Shown one piece after another: positions 7,229-16,900 of a stretch of 64,000 nucleotides of DNA (position 1 is its first letter; each line of letters begins with the position of its first letter). The notes below the pieces were generated by a model. That model was not told where the DNA came from. It did not search any database and worked only from the letters and a program-made list of their open reading frames with translations. The position numbers and the translations under genes were made by a program. This stretch comes from SKLM01 sp964575455 (GTDB lineage Bacteria; Chloroflexota; Anaerolineae; B4-G1), in contig CAZNRX010000017.1 of assembly GCA_964575455.1 (NCBI GenBank), positions 1 to 64,000 on the forward strand, written 5' to 3'.

Positions 7229-8416
7229 ATGTCCCAACCGATTGACCCGCCAAACCGCCCCCCTGCTGCAGAAGCAGTTGAAGAAGACTATCTCCATTGT
7301 ATCCGCTGCGGGCTCTGTCTGTCAGTCTGCCCGCATTATCGCCTCACACTCAACGAGACAGACTCACCCCGTGCCCGCGTGGCCCTGCTGCGCGCCGTGC
7401 GCGAGGATCTGATTGAGGAGCCCAGCGACGAAACTGCAGCTCGCTTCTTCCGCTGCCTGCTCTGCGGCGCCTGCACCTTCGCCTGTCCCAGCGGCGTGAC
7501 GGTGGATCGCGTCCTGGAGCTGACCCGCGGCGAGATGAGCAATCTGGGCCTCATGCCCGAGCCACTGGTCGCGCTGGGCGAGCGCATTGCTGAGGGACAT
7601 AACATCTCCGGTGAGCCGAACGAGAACCGCCTGATGTGGACCGACAACCTCCCGAATCCACCGACAGGCATCGGCAAGGAGCAGGCAGAGGTGGTCTACT
7701 TCGTGGGTTGCGTCAGCGCTATGTTCCCACGCAGCTACTCCGTGGCTCAGTCCTTCGTCGAGCTCCTGGAGAAGGCCGACGTCGACTACGGCCTGCTGGG
7801 AGAGGAGGAGTGGTGCTGCGGCTATCCCCAGGCTATCAGCGGTGAACCAGATCGGGCGCGCGAGACGATGCGGCACAACTTAGAGGCCGTGCGGGCGATG
7901 AAGGCGCTTACTGTGGTCACCACCTGTCCGTCCTGCTACCACTTCTGGAAACACACCTATCCGGTGGCGCTCGGAGAGGATATCGAGATTGAGGTGCTTC
8001 ACGCCACCGAGCTCGTGGCGGACTTGCTGGAGGCAGATCGCCTGCCGCTGCGCGAGGATCTGCGTGAGCAGGTCGTCACCTACCACGATCCGTGCGACCT
8101 GGGCCGCAAGAGTGGTGTCTTCGCCGCGCCGCGCCGCATTATGGCCCAGATCCCGGGGCTGAGCCTGATAGAGATGCCCGAGAACCGAGAGGGATCCCAC
8201 TGCTGCGGCGGCGGCGGCAACCTGGAGAGCTTCGACCCGGAGTTGAGCGCAGCTATCGCGGCCCAGCGCATACATCAAGTGGCGGAGACCGGCGCCAAGA
8301 CAGTGCTCTCCGCTTGTCAGCAGTGCGAGCGCACACTCTTCAGTGCAGCTCGTTCTGAGCGCATCCGCGTTCGCTCGAAGGACATCGTGGAGCTCGTCCT
8401 GGAGGCAGCAGCGTAG
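7229..8416 (+). CDS. (Fe-S)-binding oxidoreductase subunit, GlcF/LutA type
   Basis: A 395-residue electron-transfer subunit for an FAD-linked 2-hydroxyacid dehydrogenase. Two [4Fe-4S] ferredoxin motifs lie at C24-C27-C30-C34 and C76-C79-C82-C86. They are followed by two CCG (DUF3400-like) domains with EEWCCGYP and GSHCCGGGGN, the heterodisulfide reductase-type cysteine-rich modules. The FAD subunit follows 41 bp downstream, so the two probably form one complex passing electrons from glycolate or D-lactate to the quinone pool or ferredoxin. In E. coli the FAD subunit gene comes first; here the Fe-S gene does. Other ATGs just upstream are out of frame, which fixes the start. Confidence 0.88.
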   Translation: MSQPIDPPNRPPAAEAVEEDYLHCIRCGLCLSVCPHYRLTLNETDSPRARVALLRAVREDLIEEPSDETAARFFRCLLCGACTFACPSGVTVDRVLELTRGEMSNLGLMPEPLVALGERIAEGHNISGEPNENRLMWTDNLPNPPTGIGKEQAEVVYFVGCVSAMFPRSYSVAQSFVELLEKADVDYGLLGEEEWCCGYPQAISGEPDRARETMRHNLEAVRAMKALTVVTTCPSCYHFWKHTYPVALGEDIEIEVLHATELVADLLEADRLPLREDLREQVVTYHDPCDLGRKSGVFAAPRRIMAQIPGLSLIEMPENREGSHCCGGGGNLESFDPELSAAIAAQRIHQVAETGAKTVLSACQQCERTLFSAARSERIRVRSKDIVELVLEAAA

Positions 8417-8457
8417 GGTACCCCCCCCCGCGACAACCCCATCACGGAGACGATACT

Positions 8458-9843
8458 ATGCCAGATGACGCCCTTATTCAGCATCTCCAAGACGCCATAG
8501 GCGCGGAGAAGGTCCTCGCCTCTCTGGAGGATCGCATTGCCTACTCTTATGACGGCACATTCGAGCAGGAGCTGCCAAACCTGGCCGTGCTGCCAGAATC
8601 GACCGACGATGTGGTTGCGATCGTGCAGATCGCTGCCGAGCACGGCGTCCCGCTCATCCCCCGGGGTATGGCGTCCGGACTCGCGGCGGGCTCCGTACCG
8701 TTTGGCGGAGGCATCGCCCTCTCGCTGACGCGTATGAACCGCATCCTGGAGATCGATCAGGAGAACTACACCGTGCGGGTTGAAGCAGGCATCATCACGG
8801 CCAACCTGGAAGCAGCCGTGGGAGAGCTTGGTTTATTCTACCCACCCGACCCCGCCAGCAACGAGCAATCCACCATTGGAGGGAACATCGCCTGTAACGG
8901 CGGTGGCCCTCGCTGCCTCAAGTACGGCGTCACTGGCGACTACGTGATGGGACTCAAGGTCGTCATGCCCGACGGGCAGGTGCTTGAGACCGGCGGCAAG
9001 GCGATCAAGAACGTTGTGGGCTACGACCTGACCTCGCTGTTCGTCGGTTCCGAAGGCACATTGGGCGTGATCACTGAGGCGCTCCTGCGACTGACCAGAA
9101 AGCCGAAGGTGGTACACACGGCCCGAGCGGAGTTCCCAGCGCTGGAGGATGCATCACGCACGGTCAACGCAATCCTTGATGCCGGCGTCGTCCCGGCGAC
9201 GCTGGAGATGATGGATGAGACGGCCATCTCCTGCATCGAGGAAGCCATGGAGCTCGGACTGCCCTTGGACGTCGAGGCGATACTGATCGTCGAGACCGAC
9301 GGCTCTGACGAGGAAGCGGTGTTACGTGAGATAGAGACGGCGGCCCGCGTCTGCCGGGACAACGGCGCTCGCGAGGTCGTGGTCGCCAAGACGGAGGAGG
9401 AGCGAGAGCAGCTCTGGCGAGCTCGGCGCTCCGTCTCGCCCTCGCTGGCCCGCAAGGCACCCAACAAGTTGGGCGAGGATATCACCGTGCCTCGCGGTGC
9501 CATTCCTGAGGCAATTCGTCGCATCAAGGCCATCAGCGCCGACTACGGAATGCCTATCGTCATTTTCGGACACGCTGGAGACGGGAATCTGCATCCCAAC
9601 ATCCTGTTCGACAAGCACGATGAAGAGCAGTGGAAGAAGGTGGAGCAGATCGTGGGCGATATCTTCCAGGTGGCGCTGGAGCTCGAAGGCACCCTCTCCG
9701 GCGAGCACGGCGTGGGAACGCTGAAGCGACCCTATATGGAGCAGGCGCTGGGTCCGCTCTCCTTGGACGTACAGCGACGCATCAAAACGGCACTAGATCC
9801 ACGAGGGATCATGAATCCAGGCAAGGTCTTGCCTGGAGGGTGA
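8458..9843 (+). CDS. FAD-linked oxidase, GlcD/D-lactate dehydrogenase type
   Basis: A 461-residue protein with an N-terminal FAD_binding_4 domain (about 40-180; the PPDPAS and IGGN-ACNGGG blocks bind FAD, and KNVVGYDL and GSEGTLGVITE are also conserved) and a C-terminal FAD-oxidase domain with the substrate/metal histidine region FGHAGDGNLHPN and the GEHGVG block near the end. It oxidises a 2-hydroxyacid such as glycolate or D-lactate. A perfect terminator closes the unit. The exact substrate cannot be told from sequence. Confidence 0.92.
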   Translation: MPDDALIQHLQDAIGAEKVLASLEDRIAYSYDGTFEQELPNLAVLPESTDDVVAIVQIAAEHGVPLIPRGMASGLAAGSVPFGGGIALSLTRMNRILEIDQENYTVRVEAGIITANLEAAVGELGLFYPPDPASNEQSTIGGNIACNGGGPRCLKYGVTGDYVMGLKVVMPDGQVLETGGKAIKNVVGYDLTSLFVGSEGTLGVITEALLRLTRKPKVVHTARAEFPALEDASRTVNAILDAGVVPATLEMMDETAISCIEEAMELGLPLDVEAILIVETDGSDEEAVLREIETAARVCRDNGAREVVVAKTEEEREQLWRARRSVSPSLARKAPNKLGEDITVPRGAIPEAIRRIKAISADYGMPIVIFGHAGDGNLHPNILFDKHDEEQWKKVEQIVGDIFQVALELEGTLSGEHGVGTLKRPYMEQALGPLSLDVQRRIKTALDPRGIMNPGKVLPGG

Positions 9844-9849
9844 GCACAC

Positions 9850-9887
9850 AAGACGTGGCGCGAGATTCGCGCCACGTCTTTCTTTTT
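9850..9887 (+). terminator. Rho-independent terminator of the glcF/glcD-like operon
   Basis: A 13-bp perfect stem (9850-9862 with 9868-9880), a 5-nt AGATT loop and a T-rich tail (TTTCTTTTT) directly behind the dehydrogenase stop codon. This is one of the clearest terminators in the window. Confidence 0.92.
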
Positions 9888-10014
9888 CTGCATCGACATA
9901 GCACGCATCACGAGCGCGCTTGGACGTGAAGCAAGATCACCTGCAGCCTGCCGATAGGAACCAGAAACGATGATTGTGAATGTCCAAAGCAGTCATGTAC
10001 TAAGGAGATAGTCA

Positions 10015-11982
10015 ATGTTAGATCTAGAAGCAGGTGTTGATATCCTCACCGAGATTGGGGGGATCAACACAAGGGATGAAGCGGAAGCGCTCTTCGAGGC
10101 CCGATGTGACCGGGAGACGATTGGCAAGCTGAGCACCATCAGCAACGAAGACGCGCTGCTGAGAATCGCGAACGCGATCTCTATGACGGACCCAGATGCC
10201 GTGTTCGTCAACACCGGATCCGACGCCGATCGGCGAAGGGTTCGCATCATGAGCTTGGCCAAGGGCGAAGAACGCCCTGTGGCCATGAAAGACCACAGCA
10301 TCCACTTCGACCTCCCCCAGGAACAGGCGCGGATCATCGACAGGACCTACTACATCGTGAACGAGGGGGAGGAGACCAGCGTCCTGGCCAAGAGCCTCCT
10401 CCGCGACAAGGCGCTGGACTATCTCGAGACCCACATGAGCGGCATCGGTCACGAAAAGACGCTGCTGATCGGCTTCTTCAGCCGCGGCCCCACCGGCGCC
10501 AAGGCCGCCATCCCAGCGCTGGAGATCACCACGTCAACCTACGTTATGCACTCAGCCGACATCCTGTACCGGCACGTCTACCAGCACTTCGACGAGGAGG
10601 TAGAGCGGGCTGGGTTGTTCTTCACCAACGTCCACAGTGAGGGACCGAACAGACCCGAGGACCTTCCTAAGGCCCGCGTGTTCATGGACAGAAGTTGGCT
10701 GACCACCTACTCGCTCTTCTGCACCTACGCCGGCAATACGCTTCTGTTGAAGAAGGGGAATCACCGCTTCGCCGTCGACCTGGCCACCTACTACCGCCGG
10801 GAGGAGGAACTGTCCGAGCACATGTTCATCACCGGCATGACGCGGAACGGACGCACAACGTACTTCGCCGGGGCGGCGCCGTCAGGATGCGGGAAGACCA
10901 CGACGGCGATGACGGGCACAGACTTCGTCGGCGACGACCTGGCACAGCTCTGGATCGCCAGTGACGGCACGCTTCGAGCCATCAACCCGGAGAAGGGCAT
11001 TTTCGGCATCGTTAGAGACGTCAACTGCGAGAGCGACACATACCTGATAAAGGCGCTGCGGGAAGAGGGCGCCGAGGTGATCTGGACGAACGTCCTGATC
11101 GACGTCCATGGGGTGCCCTACTGGGTGGGCAATGGAGAGGACCTACCAAGCAGGGGCGTTAACTTCCAGGGTGAATGGTGGGAGGATAAGACAGACGACC
11201 AAGGTCATCCCGTGCCGCTCTCCCACCCCAATGCACGCTGTACCGTGGACTGCCGGGAGATCGCCAACTACAACGAGGAGGCAGCGGAGGACCCGCGCGG
11301 GGTCAAGGTTCGCGTGATAACCTACAGTGGTCGCGACAGCGATACCATGCCCCCGGTCCGAGTCGCTAAGGACCCCGATCACGGCGTCGTCATCGGGGCC
11401 TCTATCCTCTCAGCCGCCACGGCTACGGAGGTTGGAGCAAAGGGCGTACGACGCCAGCCGTGGGCCAACGAGCCGTTTATACCGGGCCCTCTGGCCGACT
11501 ACATGGAGGCGCAGTTCACGTTCTTCAACTCCGACAAGCTGGCCTACAAGCCTGTCATAGCGGGGTTGAACTACTTCCTCACCCACGGCGCCCGCGGCGG
11601 AAAGGGCAAGGAGCTGCTGGGCGAGAAGCGCGATGTGACCGTGTGGCTCGGCTGGTTGGAACGAATGGCTCACGGAGAGGTCGACCCGATCCAGACACCC
11701 ATCGGTTACATCCCGAGATACGAGGATCTGAGAGCTCTGTTCGCTGAGATCGACAAGGTGTATCCAAAGAAGCTATACGACAAGCAGTTCTCCCTTTACG
11801 TGGACAACATCCTGGCCCGGATTGAACTCCAAGAAGAGGCGTACAGAGAAGACGAGAACGTGCCTCCCCGGCTCTTCGAGATCTACGCCGAACAGCGCGA
11901 GGGTCTGAAAACGCTGAAGGCGGCGTACGGCTCGATCGTCTCGGTCGCGCAGGTCGCTGAGGCCAACGACAGCGGTCGATAG
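10015..11982 (+). CDS. pckG: Phosphoenolpyruvate carboxykinase (GTP type)
   Basis: A 655-residue enzyme interconverting oxaloacetate and PEP with GTP/GDP. The P-loop with the reactive cysteine reads APSGCGKTTTAM (S290-K294, C292), followed by the FVGDDLAQL metal site and NPEKGIFGIVRDVN, all characteristic of the GTP family rather than the ATP family. The cysteine loop is SGCGKTTT rather than the animal SACGKTNL, as in divergent bacterial and archaeal members. AAGGAG lies 7 bp before the ATG. With the malic enzyme gene that follows it can connect C4 acids, pyruvate and PEP for gluconeogenesis or anaplerosis. Confidence 0.9.
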   Translation: MLDLEAGVDILTEIGGINTRDEAEALFEARCDRETIGKLSTISNEDALLRIANAISMTDPDAVFVNTGSDADRRRVRIMSLAKGEERPVAMKDHSIHFDLPQEQARIIDRTYYIVNEGEETSVLAKSLLRDKALDYLETHMSGIGHEKTLLIGFFSRGPTGAKAAIPALEITTSTYVMHSADILYRHVYQHFDEEVERAGLFFTNVHSEGPNRPEDLPKARVFMDRSWLTTYSLFCTYAGNTLLLKKGNHRFAVDLATYYRREEELSEHMFITGMTRNGRTTYFAGAAPSGCGKTTTAMTGTDFVGDDLAQLWIASDGTLRAINPEKGIFGIVRDVNCESDTYLIKALREEGAEVIWTNVLIDVHGVPYWVGNGEDLPSRGVNFQGEWWEDKTDDQGHPVPLSHPNARCTVDCREIANYNEEAAEDPRGVKVRVITYSGRDSDTMPPVRVAKDPDHGVVIGASILSAATATEVGAKGVRRQPWANEPFIPGPLADYMEAQFTFFNSDKLAYKPVIAGLNYFLTHGARGGKGKELLGEKRDVTVWLGWLERMAHGEVDPIQTPIGYIPRYEDLRALFAEIDKVYPKKLYDKQFSLYVDNILARIELQEEAYREDENVPPRLFEIYAEQREGLKTLKAAYGSIVSVAQVAEANDSGR

Positions 11983-12076
11983 ATGGTTCGAAGCCCTCGG
12001 ACGGGGTAGACCCGCCAGGAGCTGGAGCGGGCTGAAGCAACAGAGGAACATACCCATATAGTGACGAGGATCAATC

Positions 12077-13474
12077 ATGGAGACCGAAGAAGAAAGACTT
12101 ACGACGGAGGAACTGCTGGCCCAAGCGAAGAAGCCAGCCGAAGACGCCATGCGACTGCACCCTCATTACCGAGGAAAGGTGCAGGTCGCTCCGAAGTGCG
12201 TCGTCCGCGGGTTGGACGACTTCGCCATCTGGTACACGCCCGGCGTGGCGGAGCCCTGCCGGGCGATCAGTGAAGACGAGGATCTTGCCTACGAGTACAC
12301 CAACAAGGCGAACACCGTGGCCATCATCTCCGACGGCACACGCGTGCTGGGACTGGGGAACATCGGTCCTGCCGCCGGTCTGCCCGTCATGGAGGGAAAG
12401 GCGTTGCTCTTCAAGTACCTGGGCGGTGTGGACGCGGTGCCGATCTGCCTCGACACAACGGATCCCTACCGTATCATCCTCGCCGCCAAGTGGCTGCAGC
12501 CCTCCTTCGGAGGCGTCAATCTCGAGGACATTGAGCAGCCCAAGTGCTTCCGGGTGCTCGATATGCTGCGCACTGACCCTGATGTGAACATCCCGGTCTG
12601 GCATGACGACCAGCAGGGGACAGCCACGGTCATCCTGGCCGGCCTGATCAACGCACTGAGGATTGTGGGCAAGGAGATGAAGGACATCCAGGTAACTGTG
12701 ATCGGCGTTGGTGCGGCCAACGTGGCCACGCTGCGCCTGCTTCTCGCCAGCGGCGTGGCGTTTGGCAACGTGATCGCCTGCGACAGCTCGGGTATTCTCC
12801 ATCCCGACCGCGCAGACATCGAAGCCCGCAAGACGGAGTTTGTGGATAAGTGGCGCATCTGCCAGCAGAGTAACGCTGAAGGCCGGCGCGGAGGCATCCC
12901 CGAGGCCCTGCGAGGGGCTGACGTCTGCATAGCAGCCAGCAAGCCTGGCCCGGGCACTATTCAGCCCGAGTGGGTCAAGCACATGGCCGAGGACGCGATC
13001 CTCTTCGCGTGCGCAAATCCAATCCCCGAGATATGGCCCTGGGAAGCAAAGGCAGCCGGAGCGCGGATCGTCGGCACTGGGCGCAGCGACTTCGCCAATC
13101 AGATCAACAACTCGCTGGGCTTCCCGGCCATCTTCCGCGGCGTCCTAGACGTGCGCGCCACCACCATCACCGACGAAATGGCCATCGCCGCGGCCCAGGC
13201 CCTGGCAGGCTTTCAGAGAGAGCGAGTGTTTGATGAGGAGCATCTTCTGCCCGCCATGAGCGATTGGGAGGTCTTCCCCCGGGAGGCAGCCGCCGTAGGC
13301 GTAAGGGCGCAGGAACAGGGCATGGCCAGGCGCGAGCTCTCTCACAACAAACTATTGAATCAGGCGAGGCAAACCATCCAACAGGCACAGGACATGACGC
13401 GATTCCTGATGGAGAAGGAGATCATCCCGCCTGCGCCAGAGGAATGGTCCCGAGGAGGCAAAGCCAATGTATGA
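12077..13474 (+). CDS. Malic enzyme
   Basis: A 465-residue bacterial-type malic enzyme that decarboxylates malate to pyruvate with NAD(P). The catalytic tyrosine Y53 lies in WYTPGVAEP, the lysine K108 in GLPVMEGKALLFK, and the metal-binding block is VWHDDQQGTA. The Rossmann motif is IGVGAANVA. It lacks the phosphotransacetylase-like extension of long MaeB proteins. The gene lies 94 bp behind pckG, and its end overlaps the next gene by 8 bp, so those two are translationally coupled. Cofactor preference is not decided here. Confidence 0.92.
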   Translation: METEEERLTTEELLAQAKKPAEDAMRLHPHYRGKVQVAPKCVVRGLDDFAIWYTPGVAEPCRAISEDEDLAYEYTNKANTVAIISDGTRVLGLGNIGPAAGLPVMEGKALLFKYLGGVDAVPICLDTTDPYRIILAAKWLQPSFGGVNLEDIEQPKCFRVLDMLRTDPDVNIPVWHDDQQGTATVILAGLINALRIVGKEMKDIQVTVIGVGAANVATLRLLLASGVAFGNVIACDSSGILHPDRADIEARKTEFVDKWRICQQSNAEGRRGGIPEALRGADVCIAASKPGPGTIQPEWVKHMAEDAILFACANPIPEIWPWEAKAAGARIVGTGRSDFANQINNSLGFPAIFRGVLDVRATTITDEMAIAAAQALAGFQRERVFDEEHLLPAMSDWEVFPREAAAVGVRAQEQGMARRELSHNKLLNQARQTIQQAQDMTRFLMEKEIIPPAPEEWSRGGKANV

Positions 13475-14363
13475 AATGATTATCATCGGTGGCGGCCCAG
13501 CCGGGATCAGCGCCGCCGCGATGGCCCTCAATCAGCGCGTCGAGACGCTGATCGTTGCTGAGCGATGGGGCGGCCAGACGACGTACGAGATGCAGCTTGA
13601 GGACAAGGAGGGTCGAGGGAGCATTAGCGGGGAGACGCTGCTAGAGGCCTTCCGCCGTCAACTGGACTACTTGGACTTCGTTCGTCACTTCGACAGGGTG
13701 ACCAGCGTGAGACCGGAGGACGAGCACTTCGTCGCGGAGACCGCTGATGGGGATCGCTTCGAAGCAAGGACGCTGATCATCACCACCGGAGCGAAACCGG
13801 AGCGTCTAGACGTCCCAGGAGCGGAGCGGCTGGCAGGTCGTGGGCTGAGCTATTCGGCCACGACGCACGCCGGCCTCTTCCTGGGCAAGGATATTGCGGT
13901 GGTCGGCAACGGACGTCGTGCCCAATGGGCTGCTGCCAGCTGTGCACGAAAGGCCCATCGGGTCTACCTCCTGGCCCCAGAGCCGCTGTTGACGACGCCG
14001 CTCGTCGACAAGCTGCAGGATATGGATAACCTCGAAGTGATAGAGGAAACCGTTGTCAAGGAGATCAGGGGGGAGTCGTTCGTCAATGGCGTCGTCGCCC
14101 TGATGCCGGACGGAGCGGAGCGCGAGATAGCGGTCAAAGGCCTGTTCGTCAAGCTGACCCGCCTGCCAAACTCCGATTTGGTGAACGGATGGGTCGACTG
14201 CGACAGCCGTGGTCACATCATCGTCGACCAGTACAACGCCACCAGCTGGCCGGGGGTCTTTGCCGCCGGCGACGTGACCCTGGTATCGGAACAGGTGTTG
14301 GTGCACATCGGCGAAGGCGTCAAAGCCGCGCTCTCCGCCTATCATTACCTGTTGATGCACTGA
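13467..14363 (+). CDS. Thioredoxin reductase-like flavoprotein lacking the CxxC redox motif
   Basis: A 298-residue protein with the fold of low-molecular-weight thioredoxin reductase: FAD motif GGGPAG at 8-13, a TTGAKPERLDVPGA linker and a C-terminal PGVFAAGDV. The region that should read GRG-SYCATCDG reads GLSYSATTHAG, so both active-site cysteines are replaced (S130 and T133). The NADPH motif is also altered (VVGNGRRA instead of GGGNSA). It cannot reduce thioredoxin in the usual way. Ferredoxin-NAD(P) reductase, or use of another acceptor, are options. It overlaps the malic enzyme gene by 8 bp, with a GGAGGC ribosome site inside that gene, which suggests a shared redox role. Confidence 0.8.
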   Translation: MYEMIIIGGGPAGISAAAMALNQRVETLIVAERWGGQTTYEMQLEDKEGRGSISGETLLEAFRRQLDYLDFVRHFDRVTSVRPEDEHFVAETADGDRFEARTLIITTGAKPERLDVPGAERLAGRGLSYSATTHAGLFLGKDIAVVGNGRRAQWAAASCARKAHRVYLLAPEPLLTTPLVDKLQDMDNLEVIEETVVKEIRGESFVNGVVALMPDGAEREIAVKGLFVKLTRLPNSDLVNGWVDCDSRGHIIVDQYNATSWPGVFAAGDVTLVSEQVLVHIGEGVKAALSAYHYLLMH

Positions 14364-14486
14364 ACGTCTCCCCAAGAGGGTCAGTGAAACCACCGGACAA
14401 CCCGCAGTGGATCACGGGCTGGCATGCTTGACCCCCAGCCCGTGATTCGCTGCGGGGCTGAGTCCGATAGTTGCCCACGGAGGACT

Positions 14487-15641
14487 ATGCTAGAAAGAGC
14501 TCACCAGATCGAAGAGCAGCTGATCGCCTGGCGGCGAGACATCCACGAACACCCCGAGCTAGGCTTCCAGGAGGTTCGCACCGCTGGTCGCGTTGCGGAA
14601 GAATTGGAGGCCATGAACTACCGCGTTCTGACCGGGATTGGGCGCACCGGCGTCATGGCCGAACGAGGCGAAGGCGAGCCGATCGTGGCCGTGCGGGCTG
14701 ACATGGACGCCCTGCCCATCCAGGAGGCCAACGACGTCCCGTACGCTTCGCAGACCCCCGGCGTGATGCACGCCTGCGGGCACGACTGTCACGTCGCGAT
14801 CGCCCTCGGTGTGGCGAAACTGATGAGCTCAGAATCGCTTCCCGGCACGATTCGCCTTCTTATCCAACCTGCCGAGGAGATAGGGGACGAGGAAGGGAAG
14901 AGCGGCGCGGCGCGCATGATTGAGGATGGCGCGATGGAAGGCATTGATGCCGTCATCGCCCTGCACGTGGACAGCAGCAAACCGGTCGGCGACATCGCAG
15001 TCCGGGCTGGCACGGCCACAGCGGGCGTTGATTCCTTCTACGCCAGCGTCGTTGGCCAGGGTGGACACGGTGCCTACCCCCATGAAGTCGTCGACCCTAT
15101 TCACATCGCGGGCCACGTCATTCTTGCACTCCACGGCATCGTCTCCCGCAAGATCCACCCCTGCGACCCGGCTGTGGTCAGCATTGGCTCCATCCACAGC
15201 GGAGAGGCCAACAACGTGATCCCTCAGCAGGTCAAGATGTCGGGCACCATTCGCTACCTGGAGAACAAGGTTCAAGACGACGTTCACCGCGAGATTGAAC
15301 GGGCGCTGCAGATGGCTCAAACGATGGGGGGAGACTACGCGCTGGAGATCACGAAGGGCTACCCGCCGATGATCAACGACCCAGACATCGTTAACACCCT
15401 GAAGGAAGCAGCGGCGGATCTTCTGGGGACCGAGCACGTGCAGACGGGACGACAGCAGATGGGGGCCGAGGATTTCGGTTTCTTCAGCTCACTGGCCCCA
15501 GGGGCGATGTTCAAGCTGGGCTGCAGAATCGAAGGGGACGAGCGCAAGCACCACAACCCAGCCTTCGACGTGGATGAGAGGTGTCTTCCTATTGGCACCG
15601 CCGTCCTAGCCGAGGCAGCACTGCGTCTGCTCCAGGATTGA
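14487..15641 (+). CDS. M20 family amidohydrolase (N-acyl-amino acid / hippurate type)
   Basis: A 384-residue metallopeptidase. The opening WRRDIHEHPELGFQE, the metal-site region HACGHDCH, the catalytic glutamate pair in QPAEEIGDEEG and the dimerisation domain are typical of HipO/IAA-amidohydrolases, which cleave N-acyl groups from amino acids. Upstream in-frame codons exist, but ATG 14487 follows GGAGG directly and gives the family's usual N-terminus. It is the last plus-strand gene here and converges on the next membrane protein gene. Substrate unknown. Confidence 0.9.
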   Translation: MLERAHQIEEQLIAWRRDIHEHPELGFQEVRTAGRVAEELEAMNYRVLTGIGRTGVMAERGEGEPIVAVRADMDALPIQEANDVPYASQTPGVMHACGHDCHVAIALGVAKLMSSESLPGTIRLLIQPAEEIGDEEGKSGAARMIEDGAMEGIDAVIALHVDSSKPVGDIAVRAGTATAGVDSFYASVVGQGGHGAYPHEVVDPIHIAGHVILALHGIVSRKIHPCDPAVVSIGSIHSGEANNVIPQQVKMSGTIRYLENKVQDDVHREIERALQMAQTMGGDYALEITKGYPPMINDPDIVNTLKEAAADLLGTEHVQTGRQQMGAEDFGFFSSLAPGAMFKLGCRIEGDERKHHNPAFDVDERCLPIGTAVLAEAALRLLQD

Positions 15642-15692
15642 GCGCCTTTTAGCCAACAGCTACCCAGCTGTGCTGGGCGACGTCATCGCCGG

Positions 15693-16097
15693 TCAGGGGG
15701 AACTAAGGACAATGGCGAGGAACGTGACAACGAGTGCCACCAGAAGACCACTGACAACGGAGGCCACGACAGTCCGCTCGACCTGATCACGAAAGCGATC
15801 CGTGGCCCATAGAAAGAGCCCCAGGCTCAACGCCAGGCCGATCAAGACACCCGCCGTGTAGGTGAAGGCGGTCGCCATCAGCGCCGGCAGGTCAACTCGG
15901 ATAATCAGCCGGCCGAACAGCCGCAGCGAGAAACGACTTCCCAAGAAACTGTAACCAGCGCCGGTCAGAAGGCCAACGACGGTCAACGCCACGCCCTGCA
16001 AGCGCCCTCGCCCTCGCTCCAGCCACATGGTGATCGCACCCAGCGCGATCAAGGCCGTGGCGAACGTAAGGACGATGATGGATATAAGAGCAATCAC
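15693..16097 (-). CDS. Conserved-looking four-helix membrane protein
   Basis: A 134-residue protein with four predicted membrane segments (about 2-22, 35-50, 68-92 and 110-132). Start is GTG at 16097 with GGGGGAG in front. I do not recognise the family and see no catalytic motif. It follows the uracil-DNA glycosylase gene by 68 bp on the same strand and may share its transcript. Confidence 0.6.
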   Translation of the reverse strand: MIALISIIVLTFATALIALGAITMWLERGRGRLQGVALTVVGLLTGAGYSFLGSRFSLRLFGRLIIRVDLPALMATAFTYTAGVLIGLALSLGLFLWATDRFRDQVERTVVASVVSGLLVALVVTFLAIVLSSP

Positions 16098-16165
16098 TCA
16101 GCTCCCCCCGGAGCGCTTACGACTCCACCCCCAAGCCACCACGAAGACCAACGAGAGAAACCGAC

Positions 16166-16768
16166 CTAGAACAACTGCAGCTGCTCCGCCTGCGGAGGTG
16201 GCTCGGATTCCGCCATCTGCGGCGCGCGCTCGACCACGTCCAGGATGCGCCGCATGTCCGCCTCGACGGTGGTGCGCAAGCTGGGGCGGTGCAGCGCCGC
16301 CGCTGGATGGTACATCGGATAGTAGACGACGCCGTCGATCTTCCGCGGCTGTCCGTGGACGCGAGAGATGCGAGCCTTAGGAAAGGCCCTGGCCATTGAG
16401 AAGCGCCCTAGAGTAACCACCACGGTTGGCTGAATTAACTCGATCTGGCGGTCCAGGTACGGCTCACACGCTCCAACCTCTCGGGGTAGTGGATCGCGAT
16501 TGCCTGGGGGACGGCATTTGATCACGTTAGTGATGAAGACATCCCCCCGTGTCAGACCGATGCTCTCCAACAACTCCTCCAGGAACTGGCCCGCCGCCCC
16601 GACGAAGGGTCGCCCTTGCTGATCCTCGTGGAAGCCCGGTGCCTCACCGACAAACATGACCTCGGCATCCGCCGGCCCCTCACCGGGCACAGCGTGCGTC
16701 CTACCGCGATGTAGCAAGCACTTCGTGCACTCAGCGACCTCTGCCGCCAGTCTTTCCAAATCTGACAC
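16166..16768 (-). CDS. Uracil-DNA glycosylase, family 4 (Fe-S)
   Basis: A 200-residue DNA repair enzyme removing uracil. The four cluster-binding cysteines are C14, C17, C85 and C101. Motif A GEAPG is at 41-45, NVIKCRPPGNRDP is the Fe-S and DNA-contact block, and motif B carries H154 in MYHPAAALH. Length and order match thermostable type 4 UDGs of Thermus and Archaeoglobus. Start is GTG at 16768 behind AGGAGGG. It has its own promoter inside the end of rimI. Confidence 0.93.
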   Translation of the reverse strand: MSDLERLAAEVAECTKCLLHRGRTHAVPGEGPADAEVMFVGEAPGFHEDQQGRPFVGAAGQFLEELLESIGLTRGDVFITNVIKCRPPGNRDPLPREVGACEPYLDRQIELIQPTVVVTLGRFSMARAFPKARISRVHGQPRKIDGVVYYPMYHPAAALHRPSLRTTVEADMRRILDVVERAPQMAESEPPPQAEQLQLF

Positions 16769-16871
16769 CCTTCCCTCCTGAGACTCGACCTGGCAACGGC
16801 ACGGGTGATGAAGTCATTCTACGAACTGGTGTTCAGTTGCTGTCATCCCCTCCGTGTCAATGCGTGCGAGG

Positions 16872-16900
16872 ATTATAGTGCGTCGCCAGTGATTTGTCCA
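16872..16900 (-). promoter_or_regulatory. Promoter of the uracil-DNA glycosylase gene
   Basis: On the minus strand TGGACA (16900-16895, five of six consensus bases) and TATAAT (16877-16872) are 17 bp apart. The promoter overlaps the last codons and stop of rimI, so udg can be transcribed separately from tsaE-tsaB-rimI. Confidence 0.7.
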
